Below, in pieces: positions 15,261 to 22,909 of a stretch of 32,569 nucleotides of DNA (its first letter is position 1; each line of letters opens with the position of its first letter). The translations under genes were made by a program, and so were the position numbers. The notes under the pieces were generated by a model. It was not told the DNA's origin. It was given only the letters and a program-made list of their open reading frames with translations, and searched no databases. This DNA is from Aquabacterium olei (GTDB lineage Bacteria > Pseudomonadota > Gammaproteobacteria > Burkholderiales > Burkholderiaceae_C). The DNA lies in contig JAJUHM010000006.1 in NCBI GenBank assembly GCA_029279925.1, forward strand, positions 1 to 32,569, given 5' to 3'.

Positions 15261-16724
15261 TTACCAGGCGACCGCAGCGTATTTGGTGACGAGGTACTCG
15301 TCGAGCCCCTGACGACCGCCCTCCCGGCCGATGCCTGACTGCTTCACACCGCCGAAGGGCGCCACCTCTGTGGAAATCAGCCCTTTGTTCACGCCCACCA
15401 TGCCGCTCTCGAGTGCTTCCTTGACCCGGTGTACACGGCCAATGTCGCGGCTGTAGAAATAGCTGGCCAGACCGAAAGGCGAATCGTTGGCCAATGCAAT
15501 GGCTTCTTCTTCGGTGCGAAAGCGGACGAGGGCGGCCAATGGGCCGAAAGTTTCCTCGCGCGTCACGCGTGCGTCAGCTGGGACCTCGGTCAGCACGGTG
15601 GGCGCAAAGAAATGGCCTTGAGCCAGTTCACCTCCGCGCAGACGCTCGCCGCCCAGCCGCAGCGCGGCGCCGCGCTGAAGGGCGTCCTGCACGTGCTCCG
15701 CCACCTTATTGCATGCGGCTTCGTTGATGAGAGGGCCTGCCGTGACCCCGTCATGCGTGCCATTGCCCACGCGCAATGCCGATACCGCGGGCAGCAACTT
15801 CTCGACGAAGGCGTCGTACACCGCGTCCTGCACATAAATGCGATTGGCACACACACAAGTCTGTCCGCTGTTGCGGAACTTGGAGGCCATGGCTCCCTGC
15901 ACGGCGGCATCCAGGTCTGCATCATCAAAGACGATGAAGGGCGCGTTGCCACCAAGCTCCAGAGACAGCTTCTTGACGCTGCCGGCGCATTGCCCATAAA
16001 GGAGTTTGCCCACCGTTGTGGAGCCCGTGAAGCTCAGCTTGCGCACCACCTCGCTGGCGCAGAGTGTGGCGCCAATGACCTTGGGGTCTCCAGTGATGAC
16101 CTGCAGCAGGTTGCCGGGGATGCCGGCCTCCTGGGCCAGCTGCGCGAGGGCCAGGGCCGACAGCGGGGTGGCTTCAGCAGGTTTCACGATCATCGGATTG
16201 CCGGCGGCCAGCGCCGGTGCAACCTTGCGGGTGATCATGGCCAGAGGAAAGTTCCATGGTGTGATGGCCGCGCACACGCCAATGGGTTCACGGGTGACCA
16301 CCAGCTGCCGGTCGGCTACCGGGCTGGGGATGGTTTCGCCGTAGATGCGTCGGGCTTCTTCAGCAAACCAGGCGATGTATGCCGCTGCATAGGCGACTTC
16401 ACCGCGAGCCTCGGCCAGCGGCTTGCCTTGCTCGGACGTCAACAGCAGGGCGAGGTCGTCGAGGTGCGCCAGCATCAGGTCGTGCCAGCGCATCAGCAGC
16501 TTGCCGCGTGTCGCTGCGGTCTGTCGTCTCCACGCCGGCCAGGCCAGCCGGGCGGCCGCGATGGCACGGAGGGTCTCCGCTTCGCCGAGCAGGGGCACGT
16601 ACGCAAGCACCTCGCCGGTGGCCGGGTTGTGCACGGCAAATCGGGCTTGGGCGTCTGCATCGGCCCATTCGCCTGCGAAAAAGGCTTGCTGACGCAGCAG
16701 TTCGGTGTGTTTCAGGGTGAGCAT
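15261..16724 (-). CDS. gabD: NAD(P)-dependent succinate-semialdehyde dehydrogenase-type aldehyde dehydrogenase
   Basis: This 487-residue aldehyde dehydrogenase is of the GabD type. Catalytic residues are C290 (NSGQTCVCANR) and E256 (LSLELGGN); the NAD(P) site has PWNFP at 156-160 and FTGSTTVG at 232-239. PFGGVKQSGIGREGG near the end and the CVC pair after GQT are typical of GabD, which oxidises succinate semialdehyde to succinate for the TCA cycle. It is the last gene of the long minus-strand operon, 57 bp after an FCD-GntR gene. This suggests that the pathway encoded upstream yields succinate semialdehyde or a similar C4/C5 semialdehyde. Glutarate semialdehyde dehydrogenase is an alternative. 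Confidence 0.88.
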   Translation of the reverse strand: MLTLKHTELLRQQAFFAGEWADADAQARFAVHNPATGEVLAYVPLLGEAETLRAIAAARLAWPAWRRQTAATRGKLLMRWHDLMLAHLDDLALLLTSEQGKPLAEARGEVAYAAAYIAWFAEEARRIYGETIPSPVADRQLVVTREPIGVCAAITPWNFPLAMITRKVAPALAAGNPMIVKPAEATPLSALALAQLAQEAGIPGNLLQVITGDPKVIGATLCASEVVRKLSFTGSTTVGKLLYGQCAGSVKKLSLELGGNAPFIVFDDADLDAAVQGAMASKFRNSGQTCVCANRIYVQDAVYDAFVEKLLPAVSALRVGNGTHDGVTAGPLINEAACNKVAEHVQDALQRGAALRLGGERLRGGELAQGHFFAPTVLTEVPADARVTREETFGPLAALVRFRTEEEAIALANDSPFGLASYFYSRDIGRVHRVKEALESGMVGVNKGLISTEVAPFGGVKQSGIGREGGRQGLDEYLVTKYAAVAW

Positions 16725-16781
16725 GGGCGTTCACGCCGGGTGAGCGGCGTGTGGTGACAGAGATCGCGGTTGATGGGAGGG

Positions 16782-17465
16782 TCAGCTCTGCTCTTGATGC
16801 AGGGCTTCGAGTGCGCGTGTTGCGGCCTGTCGTACGTGGGCCTCTGCCGCTCTTTGCGCTGCCTCGGGCTGACGTTGACGGATCGCTTCCAGGAGCTGCT
16901 TCATTTCTGCCGGGCCGCTGCTGCTGCGTTCCCGACTTGTGATCGTGATGGCACGCAAGCGGTTGATGCGGGCGTTCAGGCTCTGGACGATGCTCCAGGC
17001 CACTGCTTCACGGCCTGCCGAGAACATCACTTCATAGAAACGGGTCGTCTCGGCCAACACCCCGACATGGTCGTTCTGCGCAAACGAGGCTTCAATCAAC
17101 ATGAGCGCGGCCGCCATGCGGACGATGGCCTGTTCATCGGCCAGTCGGGCGCAGGATGCTGCAGCATGCCCCTCAAGCAGCGCACGGATCTCGTAGATCT
17201 GGCGGGTGGTCTCGAGATCGATCGTTGCCACGATGGGGCCCTGCCCCTGAGGCGTTTCCACCAAACCTTCGGTTTCGAGGTGACGCAGGACTTCCCGCAC
17301 GATGGTGCGGCTGACCCCGAGTTCGTCGCACAGCGTCCGCTCCACCAGGCGCTGACCTGGCTGAAAGTACTGTCCGATGATGGCGTTGCGCATCTTCTCC
17401 AGGGTCAACTCCCGCAGGGTCTTCTGGTTGCGGTCGATCCGGAGTGAGCTACCTTGGGCTGGCAT
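16782..17465 (-). CDS. GntR-family (FadR/FCD subfamily) transcriptional regulator
   Basis: This 227-residue protein has an N-terminal winged HTH (residues about 15-80; recognition segment LCDELGVSRTIVREVLRHLETEGLV) and an all-helical FCD ligand domain (about 85-220). In the FCD domain the usual metal-binding histidine of the 'FH' motif is replaced by Tyr144 (RFYEVMF), while the late His in EAHVRQA is kept, so effector binding may be altered. FCD regulators commonly repress catabolic operons and release DNA on binding a small carboxylate. It sits inside the catabolic operon between porin and dehydrogenase, and is the natural candidate for the TTGGTATACCAA-type sites at 27810-27821 and 27944-27957. 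Confidence 0.92.
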   Translation of the reverse strand: MPAQGSSLRIDRNQKTLRELTLEKMRNAIIGQYFQPGQRLVERTLCDELGVSRTIVREVLRHLETEGLVETPQGQGPIVATIDLETTRQIYEIRALLEGHAAASCARLADEQAIVRMAAALMLIEASFAQNDHVGVLAETTRFYEVMFSAGREAVAWSIVQSLNARINRLRAITITSRERSSSGPAEMKQLLEAIRQRQPEAAQRAAEAHVRQAATRALEALHQEQS

Positions 17466-17489
17466 GAATCAACTCTCTTGGCGGAGTGT

Positions 17490-17511
17490 GCGGGACCCGG
17501 GTGGGCCCCGC
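17490..17511. other. Imperfect GC stem-loop between porin and gntR genes
   Basis: GCGGGaCCC at 17490-17498 can pair with GGGcCCCGC at 17503-17511 around a GGGT loop, with one A-C mismatch. It lies in the 81-bp spacer of the operon. There is no U-tract, so it may be an mRNA-processing or stability element rather than a terminator, or chance in GC-rich DNA. Confidence 0.25.
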
Positions 17512-17546
17512 GTGACACGGGTTGGCTGAGATTGTCGCAGGCGTTC

Positions 17547-18566
17547 TCAGAAGCTGTGGTTCAGGCCCACACCGTAGCCTAGCTTGCCGTCGTTCGCATG
17601 CGGCTTGTAGTGGCTCAGGTTGGTGTAGATGTAGGTACGCTTCGAGAGTGGCAGCCGGGCGCCGACGGACGCCATGCGATTGACCTCGTCACCGATCGAC
17701 TGCCGACCCAGGCTGGCCTGCAGGAGCACCGAGGTGAGCTGCCAGGTGGCACCCACCGTGGCTGCGTGCGCCGTGCTGTTGCTGAGGGTGCCCTTGTAGG
17801 TGCTGATGTCGTAGGCGCCCATGACGGCAACCGGACCGAAGGACTGCTTCAAGCCGAGGAACTTGACCGTGTCGCCATCGCCGTTGCGCCCGGTTGCCAG
17901 CATGGCACTGAAACCACCCTCGGCGTATTTCAATGCGCCAGACAGCGGCTTCGATTGACCGGCTCCCGCTGCGGTCGCCTTTTCAGGCGAGCCGGAGACC
18001 GACAGGGAGAAGCCGCCATAGGTGGGCGAGTCGTAGAAGATGCCGTTGCTCATCCGGAAGTACTCGGCGCTGCCATTGTTGCTGCGGCGGTCGACAGCGT
18101 AGTTGTAATGCCAGAAACTCCAGGCCGGAGAAGCGAGGCGATCGAAGTTGTCCCACGGGTCGTATGCCCAGTCGTTGGCGGTGACGGCGTCCATGGCCCG
18201 GCCGACGCGAATGTGGCCGAAGCCACCCTTGATGCCCACGGTGGATTCCCCGTGCCAGAAGGGCTTGTTCGTCAGCTCGGTGGAGCCGGTGTCGGTTTCG
18301 AAGCGGGTACTGAGTTTGAACGTGGCGGCCAGCCCGCCACCCAGGTCTTCGTTGCCGCTGAAGGTCAGGTTGCTGCGCGACAGCGGACCGATCTGCGTGC
18401 CCTTGGCGGTGTTGTAACCATTGCCGCGGTAGGCAGCAATGTCCATGGTGCCCGAGAGGGTCACATTGGATTGGGCCATTGCACTGACCGCAGCCAGAGA
18501 CAGTGCCGCGAGGGCCAACGTGCGGGCACGCAGAGAAGAAAGGACGGAACTACGGGACATGGTCAT
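17547..18566 (-). CDS. Outer-membrane porin (Gram-negative Porin_4/OmpC-like, Burkholderiales type)
   Basis: This 339-residue protein has a signal peptide of about 31 residues (LALAALSLAAVSAMA, then QSNVTLSGTMDIA), followed by alternating amphipathic strands of a 16-strand trimeric porin. Typical family segments are SRSNLTFSGNEDLGGGLAATFKLSTRF and a C-terminal GYGVGLNHSF ending in Phe, the BAM recognition signal. It allows diffusion of small hydrophilic solutes across the outer membrane. Its place between the ABC importer and the GntR gene suggests a dedicated entry pore for the pathway substrate. A second in-frame Met two codons in (18560) is a possible start. A stem-loop precedes it in the 102-bp spacer. 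Confidence 0.93.
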   Translation of the reverse strand: MTMSRSSVLSSLRARTLALAALSLAAVSAMAQSNVTLSGTMDIAAYRGNGYNTAKGTQIGPLSRSNLTFSGNEDLGGGLAATFKLSTRFETDTGSTELTNKPFWHGESTVGIKGGFGHIRVGRAMDAVTANDWAYDPWDNFDRLASPAWSFWHYNYAVDRRSNNGSAEYFRMSNGIFYDSPTYGGFSLSVSGSPEKATAAGAGQSKPLSGALKYAEGGFSAMLATGRNGDGDTVKFLGLKQSFGPVAVMGAYDISTYKGTLSNSTAHAATVGATWQLTSVLLQASLGRQSIGDEVNRMASVGARLPLSKRTYIYTNLSHYKPHANDGKLGYGVGLNHSF

Positions 18567-18613
18567 CTTCCTTGTTGGTGGGAGGGGGGAGCGAACAGGT
18601 AAAGCGGGGCCAG

Positions 18614-18634
18614 CAGGGCCGTTTTCCGGCCCTG
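18614..18634. other. Stem-loop upstream of the porin gene
   Basis: CAGGGCCG at 18614-18621 pairs perfectly with CGGCCCTG at 18627-18634 around a 5-nt loop, in the 102-bp gap between the ABC ATPase stop and the porin start. No U-run follows on the minus strand. It could stabilise or partly attenuate the operon message before the abundant porin. Confidence 0.35.
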
Positions 18635-18668
18635 GAACGGGGGGGTGATTCAGCGGGCGGTCGGGACG

Positions 18669-19778
18669 TCAGGCTGCCGCGTGCACCTGGCTTTGGGCGA
18701 TGTCCCAGCTGAGGTGGGCGGTGGATCCGATCTGCCAGTCGGCCGGCACGCCAGGGCGAAGGGGGACGCGGATGTCGAGGTCCTGCTCCCAGGCTGTACT
18801 GAGATGCACCTGCATGACGTCACCGAGGTAGCTCAGGTCGGTCACGCGAACAGGGATGCTCGGGCCGTCGTGCCGCGCTGCGTGCTGCAGTGACAGACGG
18901 TCGGGGCGCAGCATGAGCGCCGCGTCGGCGCCTGTCGGTGCGTCACAGCGCAAGGGCGCATTGGCTACGCGACGTCCATCGGGCAGGACGACGTCCGCAA
19001 GCCCCCCTCGGCGCTGTTCCAGCTTGACGGGCAGGAAGTTGCTGTGGCCGATGAAGCCCGCCACAAAACGGGTGGCGGGGTGCTCGTACAGCTCGTGGCC
19101 CGTGCCCACCTGTTCGATGCGTCCTTTGTTAAACACGGCAATGCGATCAGACAGACGCAGCGCTTCCTCCTGGTCGTGGGTCACGTACAGGATCGTGATG
19201 CCCGTGTCGTGATGAATGCGTTTGAGCTCGAACTGGATCTCCTCGCGCAGTTGCTTGTCAAGTGCCGACAGCGGCTCGTCCATCAGCAACACCGGCGGGT
19301 TGTAGGCCAGCGCGCGGGCGATGGCCACCCGCTGCTGTTGCCCGCCCGAGAGCTGGCTGGGCTTGCGGTCGCCGTGCTGATGCAGGTGAACCAGCTTGAG
19401 CATGGCCTGCACCCGCTCGGCGATGCGAGATCTCTCCCAGCCGCGCACTCGCAACGGGAAGGCAACGTTCTCCGCCACGCTGAGGTGGGGAAACAGCGTG
19501 TAGCGCTGAAACACCATACCGATGTTGCGCTCGTTGGGTGGCACATTAAGCAGCGGTTTGCCGGCAAGCTGCACTGTGCCTTCGGTAGGATCCTGGAAGC
19601 CGGCGGTGATGTAGAGCGTCGTGCTCTTGCCTGAGCCTGACGGGCCGAGGAAGGTCATGAACTCACCCTCGCGGATGTCCAGCGACACGCCGTCGATCGC
19701 CACGGATTGGCCGTAGGTCTTGCGCAGGCCGCGGATGCTCAGGAAGGGGGCGTCAGGGGTTGTCGTTTCAGTGGCCAT
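18669..19778 (-). CDS. ABC importer ATP-binding subunit (PotA-like, with TOBE domain)
   Basis: This is a 369-residue ATPase. Walker A is GPSGSGKST (residues 45-53), the Q-loop lies near FQRY (90-93), the signature is LSGGQQQR (143-150) and Walker B is LLMDEP (164-169) followed by SALD. Residues about 240-369 form the C-terminal TOBE-type regulatory region of PotA/MalK-like subunits. The frame is open to 19808, but the ATG at 19778 fits the domain and overlaps the upstream permease by 11 bp, the same overlap seen between the two permeases. It powers uptake with the two permeases and binding protein upstream. By similarity the importer is of the spermidine/putrescine/opine type; the solute is not known. 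Confidence 0.94.
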   Translation of the reverse strand: MATETTTPDAPFLSIRGLRKTYGQSVAIDGVSLDIREGEFMTFLGPSGSGKSTTLYITAGFQDPTEGTVQLAGKPLLNVPPNERNIGMVFQRYTLFPHLSVAENVAFPLRVRGWERSRIAERVQAMLKLVHLHQHGDRKPSQLSGGQQQRVAIARALAYNPPVLLMDEPLSALDKQLREEIQFELKRIHHDTGITILYVTHDQEEALRLSDRIAVFNKGRIEQVGTGHELYEHPATRFVAGFIGHSNFLPVKLEQRRGGLADVVLPDGRRVANAPLRCDAPTGADAALMLRPDRLSLQHAARHDGPSIPVRVTDLSYLGDVMQVHLSTAWEQDLDIRVPLRPGVPADWQIGSTAHLSWDIAQSQVHAAA

Positions 19779-20577
19779 GGTCGTCGTCTTTCTTGAACAG
19801 GGCAGCAATCAGCATGAAGATCAGGGTGATGCCGATCAGCACGGTGGACACCGCAGCGATCACGGGTGACAGGTCTTGCCGCAGGGCGCTCCAGATGCGC
19901 ACTGGAAGGGTTTCCATGCCGGGCGTCGCCATGAAGATGGAAACGACCACTTCGTCCCAGGACACTAGGAAGGAGAACACGCCGGCGGCGAACAGGCTGA
20001 GGCGCAGGGCGGGCAGCGTGACACGCCACTTCACCTGCCATGGAGTGGCGCCGCAGATCAAGGCCGCCTCCTCGAGCGCGAAGTCATAGCCTTCGAGTGC
20101 GTTGCACAGCGTGATGATGGAGAAGGGCAGTGCAATCACCAGGTGGCCGATGACGAAGCCCACAAAAGTACCCGTCAGGCCGACCTTGAGACACAGTGCG
20201 TACAGCGCCACGGCCAGCACCACCACGGGCAAGACCATCGGGGTGATGAAAAAGCCTCGGAGTAGCGCGCGCCCCGGGAAGGTGCCTCGTACCAGCGCCA
20301 GGGCTGTGATGAACCCGAGGCTGACGGACAGCGCGGTCACGACGAGCGCGACGCGGGTGCTGTGCCACATCGCCTGCAGCCATCCGGGATCGGCCCACAT
20401 TTCGCGGTACCACTGCAGCGTCCAGCCAGGCGGGGGAAAGATGAGCCAGGGTGAGGAGCCGAAGGACAGCAGGGTGATGAAGACGATCGGTGCGAGGAGG
20501 AACGCCACCACGAGTGTGCCGATGGCGCCCAGGCTCAGACGGAGGGGGAGGCCCAGGCGATCATGGTCAAGCAGCAT
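19768..20577 (-). CDS. ABC importer permease (PotC-like)
   Basis: This is a 269-residue inner-membrane protein with about six helices. The EAA loop that docks on the ATPase is visible as 'LEEAALICGATPWQVKWRVTLPAL'. The first helix begins LRLSLGAIGTLVVAFLLAPIVFITLLSFG, typical of the second permease of PotBC systems. The frame extends to 20667, but the upstream part lies inside the first permease gene and lacks family similarity. The ATG at 20577 starts 11 bp inside the preceding gene. It works as a heterodimer with the neighbouring permease. Confidence 0.93.
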   Translation of the reverse strand: MLLDHDRLGLPLRLSLGAIGTLVVAFLLAPIVFITLLSFGSSPWLIFPPPGWTLQWYREMWADPGWLQAMWHSTRVALVVTALSVSLGFITALALVRGTFPGRALLRGFFITPMVLPVVVLAVALYALCLKVGLTGTFVGFVIGHLVIALPFSIITLCNALEGYDFALEEAALICGATPWQVKWRVTLPALRLSLFAAGVFSFLVSWDEVVVSIFMATPGMETLPVRIWSALRQDLSPVIAAVSTVLIGITLIFMLIAALFKKDDDHGH

Positions 20578-21448
20578 GCTGGCCTCCCTTCGCTGGGAAG
20601 AGTTTGAGTTGAAGGGCGTACAGGCCCAGGGTGATGACGAGCAGCACCAGGGAGGCGGCCCCTGCAAGGCCCCAGTTGAGAAGGGACTGCACCAGCTGGG
20701 CGATCAGTTCGGCCAGCATCATGTGGCTGGCGCCCCCAAGCAAGGCGGGGGTCACGAAGTAGCCCAGAGACATTACAAACACCATCAGCGCGCCGCTGGC
20801 CACACCGGGCAGGGCCAGTGGCCAAAGCACCAGCCAGAACGCCTGCCAGCGCGAGGCGCCACACGTGGCGGCGGCACGCAGGATCGCCGGGTCCAGCGCC
20901 TTGATCGTCGCGTGCAGGGGCAGAACCAGGAAGGGCAGCATGATGTAGGTCATGCCGATGGTGACGCCCGTGAGGTTGTTGACCAAGGCGAGTGGTTCGT
21001 CGATGACGCCCCATTTCATCAAGGTCTGGTTGATGAAGCCAGTGCGTTGCAGCAGCACCATCCAGGCGTAGGTCCGAACCAGCAGGTTGGTCCACATGGA
21101 TAGCAGCAGGCAGCCCATCAGGAAGCGGCTCCAGCGGCTCGGCATGATGGCCATCAGCCAGGCGACCGGGAAGCCCAACACCACCGTTACCACGGTGACC
21201 ACGGAGGCGACCAGCAAGGTGTTGTAGAGCACCTTGACGTAGGTCCAGCTGCCAACAAGTTCTGCGTAGTGCTGCAGGCCGAACTCGGGCTCTGTGATGC
21301 TGCGCAGGAGCAGGCTCAGAACGGGCAGCACGAAGAACAGAGCCAGCAGGGCCAGGGAGGGGGTGAGCCAGGCGAGGCCGCTGCGCCGTCTGGGCGGTGC
21401 AGCGACGGCCGGTAGAGCCAAGGTGGCCGTCATGGTGTCAGTGGGCAT
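20567..21448 (-). CDS. ABC importer permease (PotB-like)
   Basis: This is a 293-residue inner-membrane protein with six predicted helices, starting LAWLTPSLALLALFFVLPVLSLLLRSI. The EAA loop is 'LRAAATCGASRWQAFWLVLWPLALPG'. I chose the ATG at 21448 because GAGGA lies 7 nt upstream on the coding strand; a further in-frame ATG at 21469 has no such site. It follows the binding-protein gene by 60 bp and overlaps the second permease gene by 11 bp. Typical PotB-type partner of the importer. Confidence 0.92.
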   Translation of the reverse strand: MPTDTMTATLALPAVAAPPRRRSGLAWLTPSLALLALFFVLPVLSLLLRSITEPEFGLQHYAELVGSWTYVKVLYNTLLVASVVTVVTVVLGFPVAWLMAIMPSRWSRFLMGCLLLSMWTNLLVRTYAWMVLLQRTGFINQTLMKWGVIDEPLALVNNLTGVTIGMTYIMLPFLVLPLHATIKALDPAILRAAATCGASRWQAFWLVLWPLALPGVASGALMVFVMSLGYFVTPALLGGASHMMLAELIAQLVQSLLNWGLAGAASLVLLVITLGLYALQLKLFPAKGGQHAA

Positions 21449-21508
21449 GGGTTCATCCTCTAGGGGCAAGCGCAGGGGCCGAGCCCCTGCGCACTTCCGC
21501 GGCGCGGG

Positions 21509-22552
21509 TTACTGGGCCTGCCAGGCGTACCAGCGCTTGGCGACGACGTCGCGGTTCTCTGCCCACCAGGCCATGTTCAGGTTGATCTGGCCTTTGGTGA
21601 ACTGATCGGGCAGGGCCTTGACCGCCGCAGGGGACATCAGCGCCTTCGAACCGAGGTTGACCGGGGCGTAGGCTGTGTCCGTCGCGAAGTCGGCCTGCCC
21701 CTTGGCACCAGCGGCATAAGCCAGGAACTTCATCGCCTGGGCCTTGCGCTTGCTGCCCTTGGGAACGACGAGCACGTCGGCGGCTGTCAGGCTTTGAGTC
21801 CACGACACGTCCACGTTCTGGCCACTGCTCTCGACAGAGTGCACGCGACCGTTCCAGAACACGCCGATGGGCGCTTCCCCCGAAGCCAGCAACTGCTGCG
21901 ACTGGGCGCCTCCCGTCCACCACACGATGTTGCCCTTGATGGTGTCCAGCTTCTTGAAGGCGCGGTCGAGGTCCAGCGGGTAGAGCTTGTCGGCAGGCAC
22001 GCCGTCGGCCAGCAGGGCCATTTCCAGCACGCCAGGGGCGGACCATTTGTAGAAGGTGCGTTTGCCGGGGTAGGTCTTGGTGTCGAACAGGGCCGAGAAG
22101 TTGGCGGGGGCCTTGCCCTTGTAGATGTCCTTGTTGAAGGCCATCACGAAGGCGTAGTAGAAGCTGCCCACGTGGTACGGACCGGAGAAACGCGGGTCGA
22201 GCTGGGCCTTGGGGACCACGCTGTAGTCGATCGGCTCGAGCAGGCCATCCTTGGCGGCCTTCGCGGCAAAGTCGGCCTCGACGTCGACCACGTCCCATGT
22301 GACGTTGCCGCTCTCGACCATGGCCTTGAACTTGCCGTAATCGGTCGGACCGTCTTGCTGCACGGTGATGCCCGTGACCGCAGTGAAGGGGACGGCCCAG
22401 TGTTTCTTCTGGGCAGCCTGGGTGGTGCCACCCCAGCTGGTGAAGACGATGCCGTCTTGCTGGGCTTGCGCGCTCAGGCTGGTGGCGCCCAGCAGGCCCA
22501 TCACAAGGGTGGCGATGGCGTGACGACGGGGGGAGCGAAGGGTATCGGTCAT
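21509..22552 (-). CDS. Periplasmic solute-binding protein of the ABC importer (PotD/SBP_bac_8-like)
   Basis: This is a 347-residue protein with a Sec signal peptide (RRHAIATLVMGLLGATSLSAQAQ, cleavage near residue 30) and a polyamine-binding-protein-like fold: IVFTSWGGTTQAAQKKHWAVPF at the start of the mature form, WDVVDVEADFAAKAAKDGLLEPID, then YYAFVMAFNKDIY and TKTYPGKRTFYKW. PotD-family proteins bind polyamines, opines, thiamine precursors or aromatic amines. It is the highest-copy part of the importer and normally sets specificity. It follows the NIPSNAP gene by 40 bp. Ligand not predictable by eye. Confidence 0.92.
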   Translation of the reverse strand: MTDTLRSPRRHAIATLVMGLLGATSLSAQAQQDGIVFTSWGGTTQAAQKKHWAVPFTAVTGITVQQDGPTDYGKFKAMVESGNVTWDVVDVEADFAAKAAKDGLLEPIDYSVVPKAQLDPRFSGPYHVGSFYYAFVMAFNKDIYKGKAPANFSALFDTKTYPGKRTFYKWSAPGVLEMALLADGVPADKLYPLDLDRAFKKLDTIKGNIVWWTGGAQSQQLLASGEAPIGVFWNGRVHSVESSGQNVDVSWTQSLTAADVLVVPKGSKRKAQAMKFLAYAAGAKGQADFATDTAYAPVNLGSKALMSPAAVKALPDQFTKGQINLNMAWWAENRDVVAKRWYAWQAQ

Positions 22553-22592
22553 GGTCGTGTGCAGGTTGGGGTGGGGCGGAAGAAACAGGGGC

Positions 22593-22907
22593 TCAGGGCA
22601 AGGGGGAGAAGGAAGCCGGGCGCATGACCTTGCTGTCCATTTCCTCGATCAAGGCCTGGATGTGTGGGATGAAGGCTTGCCAGGCTGGGTCGGCAGCCAG
22701 CGTGGCGCGGCGACGGTCGCGTTCGTCCAGGCTCTGGAAAGCCCAGATGTGCACGATCTGGTTCTGGGGTCCGATGTCGGACTGGAAGTACCCGACCAGG
22801 TGGCCGAGGTGCGCGCGCTGGATCGCGATGCCTTGCTCGCCCACCAGGGCCAGGTAGTTGGGCAGGGCGCCGACCTTGAGGCGATAGGTGCGGATCTCGT
22901 AGTACAT
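22593..22907 (-). CDS. NIPSNAP-family protein
   Basis: This 104-residue protein is a dimeric alpha-beta barrel (ferredoxin-like) type, beginning MYYEIRTYRLKVGALPNYLALVGEQGI and with the NIPSNAP core 'GYFQSDIGPQNQIVHIWAFQSLDERDRRRATLAADPAW'. The frame is open upstream through the aldehyde dehydrogenase gene, but homology starts at the ATG at 22907, only 2 nt after the dehydrogenase stop. Bacterial NIPSNAP proteins are common in catabolic operons. Their function is unclear; small monooxygenase-like or chaperone-like roles are proposed. Here it accompanies a flavin monooxygenase system. Confidence 0.9.
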   Translation of the reverse strand: MYYEIRTYRLKVGALPNYLALVGEQGIAIQRAHLGHLVGYFQSDIGPQNQIVHIWAFQSLDERDRRRATLAADPAWQAFIPHIQALIEEMDSKVMRPASFSPLP

Positions 22908-22909
22908 GT

